From Hygrophila difformis (taxonomy: Eukaryota; Streptophyta; Magnoliopsida; Lamiales; Acanthaceae): 64,000 bases of DNA. Where the stretch lies: assembly GCA_030278955.1 (NCBI GenBank), contig JAOANR010000001.1, forward strand, positions 7,118,874 through 7,182,873, in the 5' to 3' direction. This document shows positions 10,392-21,212 of the stretch, piece after piece. A model generated the notes under the pieces. The model was not told where the DNA came from, searched no databases, and saw only the letters and a list, made by a program, of their open reading frames with translations. The translations under genes and the position numbers were made by a program. How positions within the stretch are numbered: position 1 is the first letter of the stretch; each line of letters starts with the position of its first letter.

Positions 10392-10772
10392 ATTGGGAGC
10401 AGTTTAAACTTGAATTATATATGCTCACCAACTCATATAGTCTAAACTTGAATTAGTTGAAGGAAGGGGCCGGGATATAAAGTAATTAAAATTAAAACAA
10501 TCCCCCAAGTTTTAAAATGGGTAACAGATATATCAACATTTGTTGGATTTGTTTAATTTCTTCAACTAATTATGATCAAATTCAAACTAATGAATTACTG
10601 CTATTGTACATGAGGCTGAGGCATGAGGTTTTATATATCGTCTAATTGATCAATCCTTTGCTTTCCCACCATAAAGTTTGGGCTTACGGGTTCGATTCTC
10701 ACCGTCGTCCCCTATATATTGCCGGAGCCGGAGGGACTGTTTCGTTCCTTACTCATGTATAAATATGTAGCA

Positions 10773-10931
10773 TGGGGATGGGAACTTGGCCAAAGTGGTC
10801 AAGTTCCTTGACTCATGTTGGAAGTTTGATTTTCCACCCAACCTCCTATTTTTTCTGTTTGTGATTTGTGTCCATCATTCATTTTTTCATTTTCTAGCTT
10901 ATTGTATATGCTGTGTACATGGAAAGAAAAA
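10773..10931 (+). mobile_element. SINE-like retroposon with 18-bp target duplication
   Basis: The body has an A-box-like TTGGCCAAAGTGG near its start and a weak B-box-like AGTTTGATTTTCC some 30 nt later, and ends in the A-rich GGAAAGAAAAA. The left flank ATGTATAAATATGTAGCA (10755-10772) recurs on the right as 11546-11560 plus 12074-12076, once two later insertions (a MULE and an hAT-like element) are removed. That gives a perfect 18-bp target duplication. Confidence 0.7.
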
Positions 10932-11535
10932 GGAAAAAAAAAAGGCCAAATACATCCATTTTCTTTTTAAAAAAGTCAAATCGGTCCTTTTTTAATTTTA
11001 TTGTCGATTTAGTCCGCTACCTATGCTAATTATATCCACTTTAGTCCAAAATCACTAATCCTTCCTAGGACGCTGACGTGGCAATGATTTATTCTAAACC
11101 ATACACGCTGGATCTGTTTTGAATTGTTGTCATTCCAACGTGTTTGCCAAATAAGTGTGCAACCCGACTCAACTCTAATTTCAATCACCTCTCATATCGC
11201 AGCACCCCCAATTCGAACCCTAATCCCGCGGCGCATATTCAAATTCCGGCAACAAAGAAACGATAATGGGGACGTTTGGCTCAAAACTGAGGGCCGAAGA
11301 ATGAAAAGGACAGTCACATGTCTTTTGTCTCCTTGTGTTTAATCTTGAATCGCCTTTAAGAATGAAAATGACCAAAATAAATCAATACTACGTCAGCATC
11401 CTAGGAGGGATTAGTGATTTTTGGACTAAAATGGATGTAATTAGCATATGTAGCGGACTAAATCGGCAATAAAATTAAAAAAATGACCAATTTGGCTTTT
11501 TTGAAAAGAAAACGGATGTATTTGACCTTTTTTAC
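10932..11535. mobile_element. Mutator-like (MULE) element, long TIRs, possible gene capture
   Basis: About 160-bp terminal inverted repeats (10932-11095 against 11380-11535), with shared words such as CAAATACATCC, GATTTAGTCCGCTAC and TTAGTCCAAAA. It is flanked by perfect 11-bp copies of GGAAAGAAAAA (10921-10931 and 11536-11546), the length expected of a MULE target duplication. The interior (about 11100-11340) is more GC-rich and looks like a plant 5' UTR followed by an ATG, as in Pack-MULEs. No transposase. The captured gene is not identified. Confidence 0.85.
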
Positions 11536-11560
11536 GGAAAGAAAAATGTATAAATATGTA

Positions 11561-12061
11561 GGGATGAAAACGGTACGGATACGGATATTATCCATATTTT
11601 TTTTGTCGAATTCGGTATCGAATACGGATGGGCCGGATACGAATACGGTTTCGGATATTTCGAATTATGGATACGGTACGGATACAGGACGGATATATGA
11701 CGGATACGGATTCAATCGGATACAGATTATCGGATAATTTTTTATAATCTTTTTTGAAAATTTGATATTTTTTTTATAATTATTAATCATTTTTAATTAT
11801 TAAATAATAATATATTAATATATTCGAATATCCATATTTAAAATCCGGATAATATCCTATCAATTTTCGGATACGGTCGGATATTCTCAGATACGGTTAG
11901 ATATTTTCGGATACGAATACGAATGCGGATATTAAAATACGGATTCGTATTCGGATACGAATATTCAATTATCCGACCGGATAATCGAAAAGGGATTCGG
12001 ATTCGAATATAATCGGATACGGCATTGGATCGGTTGGATATTTACCGTACCGCTTTCACCC
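11561..12061. mobile_element. hAT-like non-autonomous element with CGGATA repeats
   Basis: Terminal inverted repeats GGGATGAAAACGGTACGG and (right end, reversed) GGGTGAAAGCGGTACGG. It is flanked by perfect TATAAATATGTA (11549-11560 and 12062-12073). That is 12 bp, four more than the usual hAT duplication. The inside is filled with CGGATACGGATAT-type direct and inverted repeats. Non-coding. Confidence 0.8.
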
Positions 12062-12522
12062 TATAAATATGTAGCAATTGGGCCCCAAAGCCCTATAGAA
12101 AATTATTCGGCCATCCCCAGGCCCGAATTGTAACCAGGGCTTCTCGACGTGATGGCCCAGCCCATTTACTTATCCATTTTGCAAGTACAATGATAATTAT
12201 GAATTCAGTTGTTAATGTGATGATGATGTTATTTGAATTTGATTAACTAATCATATATATGTCCGTAGTCCGTCCACCAAATAACTCTCGATCAATTTCA
12301 CTTTATTAAAAAAAATTCTAAGAGTTGGATTCTACAAGCATTATTATTCAAAACGAATGGACGACCGTAGCGTGCGGTGCGTGAGCGCCTGTCCAAATAG
12401 GCAAAATACTGAATATATATATTTTTAGCCACAAGTGAATAATGCAATTAATTATATATAGACGTATCCGTATTTAAATAAAATGATTGTAGTACCGCAA
12501 TCAAATTTGATCGATCTCCCAC

Positions 12523-12555
12523 TTTCCTTTCCCTAACCTTCATTGGCCTCTAGCG

Positions 12556-12587
<32 letters not shown>
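12523..12587 (+). mobile_element. Ultra-short LINE 3'-end insertion with A30 tail
   Basis: Only about 33 nt of non-A sequence (ending TTGGCCTCTAGCG) precede an uninterrupted run of 30 A (12556-12585). The insert is flanked by GATCTCCCAC at 12513-12522 and 12588-12597, a target duplication. The fragment resembles the pyrimidine-rich tail of the LINE at 5360-5414. This is the mark of an extremely 5'-truncated retroposition. Confidence 0.75.
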
Positions 12588-12590
<3 letters not shown>

Positions 12591-12784
12591 CTCCCACCAA
12601 CCGGCTTCATAGGTTACATAGTGTTCTTTTTTTAAAAATAATAATTTTTAATTAAGTAATAACAATTTTGATTAAAATTTTAATATAGTGAATGTGAATG
12701 TGAACCACCTCAAACTTCTTATTACAGCCCCCAGTGAATGTGAATGTGATGTGATCCACCCAATCGAGTCTTACTCATATAGTA

Positions 12785-12977
12785 GTCCCTGATCCGTCCC
12801 ACCTCAAACGTCTTACTACTGTTGGACACGGTAATTAAGGTAAAGTTGATTTGTAAGTATATGGTGGGGTCCACATAGCTGTTGGAGGGGAAAATTATTT
12901 CTATTTATAGAAGGAAGACATTTATAATAGAACATCCAAAAATAGTAAGTATGATATTTGTAATGAGACGGAGGGAG
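12785..12977. mobile_element. Stowaway-like MITE (family B)
   Basis: Left end GTCCCTGATCCGTCCCACCT (slightly mutated), right end TGAGACGGAGGGAG|TA. Inverted relative of the copy at 8951-9139. Non-coding. Confidence 0.78.
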
Positions 12978-14773
12978 TAGTAGATATGTATATCATAATA
13001 CTATAATAGTAGTAATATTGAGAGGGGTGGAGAGTTGGTGCATCTTTTTCCATGGTAGGTAGTGAAAGCGTGAGGAGGGTTTCAAATTAAAATCTTGACG
13101 CCAATCAAAAGACGCTTTGAAAATCATCTACTATCATAATATCCATTTGCCACCCTTTTTTAATTCATTCTTACCAAATACCATGAGGATAATAACAATT
13201 AAAAAAAAGAACCAAGGAGAGAACATACATTAATGACCATCGACATGTCTTTGACCTTTTCCCCATTCATAAACATAAAACATCATTTTGAATCACTCTT
13301 TTTACTCTTCTAGAAAGAATATTATTGTGTTTTGGATCATATGGATGGATTATCGTGTGAAATAGTAATAATTAAATGAAAATTGTTCAACTACTCGTAT
13401 TTAGTATTTCAATCTCAAAATTAAACAATTGATTATATTATTCTAAATAACCATTATCTGAATTAAACAATATGTTGATATTTTAGGACCTGTCTGAAAA
13501 TAATACTCCCACCACTTTTCGAACCTGAGTGTGGGGACGACTATTAGCATTTCCTAACCCAAACTTTTATAAATTATTAGTGGTAACAACAAGAAAAATA
13601 AAAGAAAAAAAACTCAATATTAATTATTGGGAAATATTAATTCTTGTTAAGGGGTGGGTTTATGTAGCTACGAATTAATTTAAATTCACATTCCTGATTA
13701 AGACTGCTCAACTTCTCATGGTTGTTGCCAATATGAAAAAATAAAAAAAATAATAAAAAAAATAAAAAATGATGAATATGACCAAGTTTTATTACAAAAC
13801 CAAAGTCCAAATCCCATGTTTTGAACTATTCAACTCTTCCCAATTATTTTATTATTGTTAAAAGTAAAATATACTCCCTACACATTAGCCACCTAATGTA
13901 AGACTAGTACTCAACAGTAATCTTGTTTTCTTTAATTAATTAAAATTGGAACAATATTAATTACCACTGTGTGAGCTGTATATTTTGTTTTCTTTTCCGC
14001 TTCTTTTTCCCTTTCCTTTAACAAACTAATCCAAACCCATTATTGAAATTGGAAATGAAATGTGTGCCTGATCGGAAAGTACCACCAGCATTTTTTATTT
14101 TTATTATTCCCAGATTGTACAGCTGAGGATTTTGTTCCCTTTTCATATTTGTGTAATTTTATTTTATATAATAACGTGGTCTCCACCATGTAATGTACTT
14201 AATTGATAATTCTAAAAGTTATAGTAGCCAAAGCCTTTACACCCACCAGACTTCAATTCGATTAAAGTTTTCAATTATCCATTGAATTAATGTTAATTCT
14301 CACGGTTCCATTTTAATGCGTGTTGTAATTACTATTTTTAAAAGTACACTCTTGAGTGATCAAAACCTGATTAATGATATAATTTTGGTTTTTTATAACA
14401 ATTAATCCCATCATCATTAGTTCAGTCATTAACAAGATTATTAATATTGACATATGTGTATATTAAGAGGATATATTGAATCATTCAAATCATCTTCAAA
14501 TCAAATGCAAAGTGGAATTTTTTTATTAAAAAAAAATTCAAACCCAAAAGTTTTAAATAAAATTTGAAGATTGTTTGGCTTGCGTTTAGATGTAACCTAC
14601 CAATTTTTCATATAGAGAAAAAAATAGGAGGAAAGACACAAACGGACAAAGCACTCAAGACAATTGAAAGTAGATTGAACAGTAAAATTGGAATTAACGG
14701 CAAACATTTGTCAATGATTCTTAAATGCTTTTTTTTTTAAAAAAAATTGAGGCATGAACCTTTTTATTTATTA
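12978..14773. other. Gene-free AT-rich stretch
   Basis: No convincing coding region. A tRNA-like B-box (reverse strand AGGTTCGAAAAG at about 13518) with nearby SINE-like sequence (about 13500-13565) is the only structured feature. The remainder is AT-rich. Confidence 0.45.
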
Positions 14774-15021
14774 CTCCCTCCGTTCGTGTCTTGTTTGACT
14801 TTTTTACACTGTTCATTGAACTACTTTGACTCAATTTTATTGCATATATATATTGAAAAAAAATAGTCAGGTTGGGTCATGTTAGAATCGTATAATTATA
14901 TAGTTTTGGAATATATATTTTTCATAATTTTTTGTTGTACACATTTTAAGATATTAGCGGTTGAATAAGTGTCTTGGATTATGTAAAAAAGTGAAACAAG
15001 ATAAGTTAAGTGGCAGGGATG
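14774..15021. mobile_element. Stowaway-like MITE (family A), degenerate right end
   Basis: Starts CTCCCTCCGTTCGTGTC. The interior resembles the other family A copies (TTTGACTCAATTTTAT, TAGTCAGGTTGGGTCATGTT). The right end is eroded (GTGGCAGGGATG). It lies about 350 bp upstream of the RALF coding region, so part of that gene's promoter may be MITE-derived. Confidence 0.65.
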
Positions 15022-15368
15022 AATAAATTGTAGGAGTACATGTTATACATTAAAAAAGAAATTTTAAAAAAATGAGGTAAAGACCCTAACCTAAACCCTA
15101 ATCATCATAAAATTAAACGCTCTTGAATGGATTAAAAGATAAATTTACTAAACTGATGAAATATTTTACTCCTAAATTGCATTTGTTGCACTAGCGCATG
15201 GCCGCATGGGATAGGTCATGGGAGTGGCAATTTGGTAAATATAGAGAATATTATGCCCGAGTTATTAATCACCGCGTTACTTAAATGGCCAGCAACCGCT
15301 ACTCCGTCTTCCCTAATTGTAAATTCCAATAATCTCTCTGTTTTCCGAATCGACACACACCAATAACC

Positions 15369-15716
15369 ATGGCGAAGCTTCTCCTCTTCTCCGTCGCCGC
15401 CGCACTCGTGGCCGCTCTCTTCATCGGATCAGCCTCCGCCGGCGGAGACAACTTCAGCTGGATGCCGATCAGCAAGCCTGCGACCTGCAAAGGTTCGATC
15501 GCGGAGTGCATGGCCGACGGCGTTGGTGAATTCGAGCTGGATACGGAGATCAACCGGCGGATTCTGGCGACGAGCCAGTACATTAGCTACCAAGCGCTCC
15601 AGGCGAACAACGTGCCGTGCTCGAGGCGAGGAGCGTCGTACTACAATTGTCAACCAGGTGCCGAAGCTAATCCGTACACTCGATCGTGCTCCGCCGCTAC
15701 ACAGTGCCGGAGTTAG
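15369..15716 (+). CDS. RALF: RALF-type signalling peptide precursor
   Basis: 115 residues in one exon, as is normal for the family. Residues 1-24 form a signal peptide ending ASA. A dibasic RRIL (63-66) is the subtilase (S1P-type) cleavage site. The predicted mature peptide of 49 residues starts ATSQYISYQ and contains the YISY motif needed for FERONIA-type receptor binding. The four cysteines (84, 94, 107, 113) pair into two disulphides. The peptide is secreted to the cell wall and regulates extracellular pH, growth and immunity. It is closest in type to the RALF1/22/23/33 group because it keeps RRxL. The ATG at 15369 gives the expected signal peptide. A possible TATA (TAAATATAG, about 15236) lies 130 nt upstream. 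Confidence 0.96.
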   Translation: MAKLLLFSVAAALVAALFIGSASAGGDNFSWMPISKPATCKGSIAECMADGVGEFELDTEINRRILATSQYISYQALQANNVPCSRRGASYYNCQPGAEANPYTRSCSAATQCRS

Positions 15717-16242
15717 TTACATTATTATATTGTGTATAGGTGATACTGCTCGTACACCGTGTGCTCTGTTTTATTTTGCATCGTCTTTGGTTTCACATAT
15801 ACGTGTATGTATTCAGATAACTGGTACAGTTTCACACCACTAATAACGATTTTTCTACATTGAAAAGTCTCCAATTTATATGCGAAGTCGTCTGGTTTGT
15901 GATTTGTGAATTTTCCCCTCTTTTGAATTTTCTTTGGTTTTAGATATGAAGTACAAAATTTCATGGATACAGGATACAGGGATAGATTAGCTTGCACTAT
16001 ACTATTGTGGATTTAGAAATAAATATTGTTTCAGTTCTATCAAAATTGACGCAAATTTCAAACCATGTTATCTAATTCAGTTTGTTTCTGAAAAGAGTTG
16101 AGGCCATAGGTAGAGGTGGTATAGAAGTACTTATTTCATATTTCTGCCTATTTGTGTGTGACAGGAGTAGTTAGGTGAATCTTTTCGCACCCCTAGGAAC
16201 ATTGGATCCAGTACATTGGCTCTCGATGAATTTTTAAAATTA

Positions 16243-16508
16243 CTTCCTCTGTTTTTTTTGTTTTTTTTTTTTCTACGACCAACCCAGCACGCAGCCCAAT
16301 GTATATTTGAAATTATTAACAATTCATATTCGATATAAGTAAAAATTCTAAAAATTCAATATTTAAAAACTATAAGACGAGACAAATCAAATAAGATCTC
16401 ACTTGGCTATATTTGAACTTGTATAACTATGATAAAACTCTAAATTAAAGTGTTATTGTGAATAGTGACATTTTCACAAGTGTAGCTTTCTTTAAAAAAC
16501 GGGGAAGT
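16243..16508. mobile_element. Stowaway-like MITE (family A)
   Basis: Starts CTTCCTCTGTTTT and ends AAACGGGGAAG. Shares CAGCCCAATGTATATTT, AAGTAAAAATTCTAAAA and AAGATCTCACTTGGCTATAT with the other family A copies. Lies downstream of the RALF gene. Non-coding. Confidence 0.72.
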
Positions 16509-16725
16509 GTTAAAAAGATTAAGGTGGGGGTATAACTGATTAAAAAAAAAGTATTAACCCAATTATAAAAAAATTTACATATTTAAGAAAACAAAAAATC
16601 TTTATTTTTTGGAAGTTTTTATTTAAATTATTTTTTTGGTACCCAAGGTCATAATGTATGATCGGGTTATTAAGAAGACGCGTCATATAGATGTGTATGA
16701 TTACAAATGATAATTTTATAAACAC

Positions 16726-16863
16726 GATAGTTAGCAGATTAATTAGGTGACGAGAATTTGTATAGTTAATAGTATAATATAATGTGGAAATGGTGATAGT
16801 TAGCAGGTTAATTAGGTGACGAGAATTTGTATAGCTAATATACTAATATAACGTGGAAATGGT
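16726..16863. repeat. 69-bp tandem duplication
   Basis: Two adjacent 69-bp copies (16726-16794, 16795-16863) beginning GATAGTTAGCAG and ending GTGGAAATGGT, with a few substitutions. No coding role seen. Confidence 0.88.
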
Positions 16864-17400
16864 GATATGCACGGCAGGCTGCAGCGGCAGGTATGTTGAT
16901 GAGATCATAACATCAGGAAACGATATACTCCGTATTTAATTTATTTGTATCCAAGTTGTTCAACAAAGTGACGACCGCGCCTGCAATCTCTCAACTCACA
17001 TTCATCCAATTTATGCATTCTTAAATTCATTAATAATGGATAGCCTCGAACGCTCAAAGCAATAGGATAAATCATAAATATACATAATACCCCCCCATAT
17101 GGTATGTATCTAAGTACTTCTATAAGTGTATAACTATTTAACTGTGATAGGTCATAGGTGTTTAAGGAAGAATCGGAGCATATATTGACTGTCTTTTGTT
17201 TTATTTATTTAAAAAGGAAGAAGAAAAAAAAAAATGTACTACTAGAGCACGAGGATTGATCAAGGATAAAAACTTAACAATGATAGGTATTGTTGGAAGA
17301 TGTCATTGCATCTATCATCTATGTGTCCCAAGATAATTACGCTGACATGTGTTTTTTTGTTTATCAGTCCATGATCCGCCACTCACTACTCTAAACACGT

Positions 17401-17507
17401 CCACGTGTACACCCTTCGTCCCTCTCTCAGCCACGTGGCAACCGCCACCATCTCCACGTCTCCACCCCCCAGTTCCCGCCCCCGCCCCCTTTTAAAACAT
17501 TATATAA
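17401..17507 (+). promoter_or_regulatory. TSPO promoter: two ABRE/G-boxes and TATA box
   Basis: CCACGTGT (17401-17408) and CCACGTGG (17431-17438) are palindromic CACGTG G-boxes of the abscisic-acid response element type, 30 bp apart. A pyrimidine/C-rich stretch follows, and TATATAA lies at 17501-17507, about 80 nt before the ATG. Plant TSPO is known to be induced by abscisic acid and osmotic stress, so this arrangement fits the gene's expected control. The activity itself is inferred. Confidence 0.7.
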
Positions 17508-17586
17508 CCATTCCCACTTTCCCACTTACACTCAATCTCTTCTCAATTCTCAAATTCAAACCCAACTCATTCCCAAATCCCATCCC

Positions 17587-18141
17587 ATGGCTTCCCAAGA
17601 ACTCAAGCACAGACCCCAATCAGAACAACAGCCACCGCAACCCACCACCGCCAAACAATCCCAGAAACCCCGCACGGCGGAGGCCAGGCGCGGCCTCCGC
17701 TCCCTCGCTCTCGCCGTCGGCGTCCCAATCTCCGCCACGCTTCTGGACATCTTCTTCTTCGGTTCCACGCGCGGCCTCCATAACCACAAGCCGTTTTACT
17801 CTCTCCCAATTTGGGCCCTGCACGCGGCCTGTTTGGCCGCGGCTTCCTTATTGGGCCTCTCGGCCTGGCTCGTTTGGGCCGATGGTGGATTCCATCGGCA
17901 GCCCGCGTCTTTGGGCCTGTACCTGGCCCAGCTTGCGCTTATCCTCGGGTGGTACCCAGTTGTTTTCGGGGCAGGGGCGGTCCGGGTCGGGTTGGTGATA
18001 TGTGGAGCCCTATTTGGGTGTGTGGTGGGGTGCACGAGGGTGTCGAGGAACACGAACCGGGTGGCTGGGGATTTGGCTTGGCTGTGTTTGGGGTGGGCTG
18101 TTTTAGTTTCTCTTGTGAATCTTAGGCTTCTGTATAATTGA
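17587..18141 (+). CDS. TSPO: Translocator protein, TspO/MBR family
   Basis: 184 residues, single exon like other plant TSPO genes and of the usual length. The N-terminal ~35 residues are the plant-specific hydrophilic extension (Gln/Pro-rich, then basic). The TspO/MBR domain with five membrane helices fills about 38-184: ALAVGVPISATLLDIFFFG (helix 1), LPIWALHAACLAAASLLG (2), LYLAQLALILGWYPVVFGAG (3), a fourth helix with VICGALFGCVVGC, and a last ending LVNLRLLYN. Plant TSPO is a stress-induced membrane protein of the secretory pathway. It binds haem/tetrapyrroles and is degraded by autophagy, also taking an aquaporin with it. The ATG at 17587 is chosen because a TATA box and leader precede it. 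Coding GC is far above the surroundings. Confidence 0.94.
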   Translation: MASQELKHRPQSEQQPPQPTTAKQSQKPRTAEARRGLRSLALAVGVPISATLLDIFFFGSTRGLHNHKPFYSLPIWALHAACLAAASLLGLSAWLVWADGGFHRQPASLGLYLAQLALILGWYPVVFGAGAVRVGLVICGALFGCVVGCTRVSRNTNRVAGDLAWLCLGWAVLVSLVNLRLLYN

Positions 18142-18631
18142 AATGATCACGACTACTAATTAACTAGTTGCTTTTGTTTGTAACTAAACTCGCTCCCAAG
18201 TTTCTATAGCCTATGAATACTATATATATTATTTAAATAAATACTTGGAAAAGATAAAATCACTGTTCATTGATTGCCCAAATACCTACAAAACAACTGA
18301 TCAAATTATTAGGGGACAACACACGACGGTGTAAAGAGAAGCAGATATCCTTCTAAAGAAATTTTTCAATCCACAAAACGATAAATACAAAGAAACATAT
18401 GAATTCTGAAATTGCTTGCCAAAAATGTCCTTCCGTCCCATTAATTATATTCTCTTCCTTTTTTCTTTTTTTTTTTTAAGTCCCATTAACATTATTACAT
18501 TTTTTTAAAAATAATTAAATATTTAATTACTAAATCTACTTCAATACATCATATAATAAATAAATATAATAAAATTTTAAATTCACTAACATTAATAAAT
18601 TTAACACATATGACATAATCACTACATTATA

Positions 18632-18880
18632 CTATCTCCATTTCTTAATATTTGTCACAAATTCACATTTCACGTAATTCAATGTATATTTTTACTCTGT
18701 AATAATTCAAATTATATACAAGTAAAAATTATAAAAATTTGATATTCTAAAGCGATTAATCTAACAAGATTTCGATTCATTATATTTTATTTTATATAAA
18801 TATATTAAAAAATAAAATTAAAGTTATTTAATAAACAATAATGAAATCCCAACATATCAATAATTTAGAAACTGAGGAAG
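18632..18880. mobile_element. Stowaway-like MITE (family A)
   Basis: Left ACTATCTCCATTTCTTAATA, right TTTAGAAACTGAGGAAG|TA. Interior AAGTAAAAATTATAAAAATT and GATTAATCTAACAAGATTTC place it in family A. Non-coding. Confidence 0.68.
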
Positions 18881-18916
18881 TATATAAATAAAATAATTAA
18901 AAATTCAAATTTATTA

Positions 18917-19178
18917 CTACCTCCGTCTCAATATTTTTATCACGGATTCATCCGGTATGTATGCCAATACTCATTTTTAATGGGTAATAACTTAAATTAT
19001 GTATAATAAAAAAAATTATAAAAATTTGATTATTTAAAAGTACAAGATTAGACGAATCTAACAAGATCTCAATTGACTATATTTTTTTTTACATAACTAT
19101 GATAAAATTTAAATCAAACTTAAACAGTGAATAGTATCAAAAAATCAAACGTAACAATTATAGCGAAACGGAGGAAGT
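18917..19178. mobile_element. Stowaway-like MITE (family A)
   Basis: Left CTACCTCCGTCTCAATATTT, right GCGAAACGGAGGAAG|TA. Interior GACGAATCTAACAAGATCTC and GTGAATAGTATC. Adjacent to another family A copy at 18632-18880. Non-coding. Confidence 0.78.
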
Positions 19179-19607
19179 ATTACTTTAAATATTATGATAC
19201 CCCATAGTCCATACTCCATAGCTCCATATGCAAGGGTGATCGATTTTTTTTTCCTTTTTTTTTACTGAACAGTCTAGAAAGACTGGACAATATGGTGGGA
19301 ATATTATTAAGAGTTTTTTTTATATTATAAAATTACAAGATAGAATGATTATGACAAAATTTACTTGATTATATTTTTTTTATAACTATTGTATAAATGT
19401 GAATCAATGTTGAATAATGGATAGTGATAAAAATTCAAATATTTTTGAAAACGGTGGTTGTATATATTTAAATTATAAAGCGGTGTTAATTTATAACTCA
19501 AGACAATTTGGCCTTTTGGGTATATATGGACAGACAGCCTCTCAATTTTTTTTTTTTTTTTTTTTTATCATGATGTAATTGAAAAGAAATCTTATCTGGG
19601 TTGCTAG

Positions 19608-20263
19608 TAGGGATGGCAATTGAACCCAAGAACAGATCTGGACCCAACTCTTTAGCGCGGTTCGGATCCTTCTTTTTGGATTTGGGTCGGGTCTTGGGTC
19701 TAGGGACAGACCCGACCCGCCCGAGTGTATTATCTATTATCTATTTCACTATTTTCATGTTTTATTATAATGTTTTAAATGATGTACTGAAGTTTGTTGT
19801 TTTGCTCATCATATTTGCATGTTGGATTTCCTCGTTTGATTTGTATGTGTTAATTGGAAGTTGGAACAAAATTGTATGATTTTGCAGGTGGATTGTTTTA
19901 CTGCTATTCTTATGCTTCTTTTGGTGTTGTAATTAATATTTTATTGCTGACATTTGATGTTATTTTTTTTTTAAAGTTTAATGTTGCTCAATTGCTGCTA
20001 CTGTAGTGTTGTTTCATAATAACTATTTTTGTTGTTGCTTATATTTTTTTTTAAAAAAAAATTATTGGGTCCTGTGTCGGGTCGGGTCCAAAGTGTTTCT
20101 TATTATTTTCCATTAATTCTTTCGGGTTCACGGGTCCGCGAGTCTAGGTCCGGATCCAATTGGATCGATTCTGCTCGGATCCAACCATCCAAGGAGTAAC
20201 AGCTCGGATCTGAGTCGGGTCTTGGGGCCGGGTAGTCCCGACCCAGACCCCACCCGATCCCTA
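19608..20263. mobile_element. hAT-like non-autonomous element with GGGTCGGGTC repeats
   Basis: Ends TAGGGATGGCAAT and CGATCCCTA form short inverted repeats. Flanking octamers GTTGCTAG and CTTGATAG agree at 6 of 8 positions, a decayed hAT-type duplication. Subterminal blocks of GGGTCGGGTC / GACCCGACCC lie at both ends. The middle is T-rich and non-coding. Confidence 0.6.
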
Positions 20264-20442
20264 CTTGATAGTAGTAGCAATACATACAAGCAGTAGTATA
20301 GTACTCCACTATCTCTGTTTATGTGGTTGAGGACTCGAGGTTTGATCAAAAGACACGGAAATACTGTAGAATAATAAAGCATCACATCATCATACTGTAC
20401 TTATGATGTGATAAGGTTATTAAGGCCTATTTTAGGGATAAA

Positions 20443-20443
<1 letters not shown>

Positions 20444-20474
<31 letters not shown>

Positions 20475-20785
20475 CAAGGACGCTGCGAAAAGGTTGGCAA
20501 AGGAGAAAGTTAAAAAATCTAAAAAAAAAAAAGAGCCAACCAAGGAAGGTTCAATCACGAAGAAACCAGACGCCCATTTGATCCGCCGTGAGGAGTGGCA
20601 GCACCTCATCCGGGGGATAGACCCATGTCATATGATCCGCCGTGAGGAGTGGCAGCACCTCATCCGGGGGATAGACCCATGTCATAAAGAAGTCAACCGA
20701 GCGCACTATACGCTTCGCCATCGAGTCTGCCACCGCATTACCTTCACGCAAAAGGTGAGACCAATAAAAGTCCGAAATATAATAC
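20444..20785 (-). pseudogene. 5'-truncated LINE remnant (RNase H tail)
   Basis: On the minus strand, LLREGNAVADSMAKR then DFFMTWVYPPDEV matches the RNase H terminus of the LINE ORF2 at 5200-5320 (REGNQVADGLAR, DFFTTWAFPPDEV). The poly(T) run at about 20443-20468 is the poly(A) tail of this inverted copy. Only the last ~75 codons and the 3' UTR survive, so it is a dead 5'-truncated insertion of a related but distinct LINE. It contains a 54-bp internal duplication. Confidence 0.85.
20579..20686 (-). repeat. Perfect 54-bp in-frame tandem duplication inside LINE remnant
   Basis: Copy 1 20579-20632, copy 2 20633-20686, with no differences seen. It encodes the 18-residue MTWVYPPDEVLPLLTADH/Q twice on the minus strand. 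The unit is a multiple of three, so the frame is kept. Confidence 0.93.
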
Positions 20786-20922
20786 TATAGGACAAATGTT
20801 TATATGTAATTGTCCCAACCAAACATACTTTATTTCTTAATTTTTCTTTGGTACATGAATAGTACTGTAAACTAATAAATTTTTTTTAACATTTTTATTT
20901 TAATATTAATAATATTAAAGTA

Positions 20923-21171
20923 CTCCATCTGTTATTTTTTAGTATTCTTTTTAGAAATAAAAAAACGTTCAAAAATAGTTGTCACTTAACATATTTATCT
21001 CACACTTTTCTAATATTACCCCTATATTATCATAAAAGATATCCCTAGAAAACTGTGCATTCTGTCTCCACTTCAATTTTATTTTTATTCCCAAAAAAAC
21101 ACATAGGGATAAAAGTTGAATGACACAGAATAATTATTCCAAAAACGACTGCTAATAAGGAACGGAGGGAG
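20923..21171. mobile_element. Stowaway-like MITE (family C)
   Basis: Left CTCCATCTGTTATTTTTTAG, right TAAGGAACGGAGGGAG|TA. The interior differs from family A. Non-coding. Confidence 0.75.
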
Positions 21172-21212
21172 TATAAAACAGAGTGTTTCATAAATCCGAA
21201 TTTAGTCCAGAC

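Noticed and set aside
17405..17998. 197-codon frame overlapping TSPO
   Set aside because: Ser/Pro-rich shadow in GC-rich DNA that includes the promoter; the TSPO frame has the real domain.
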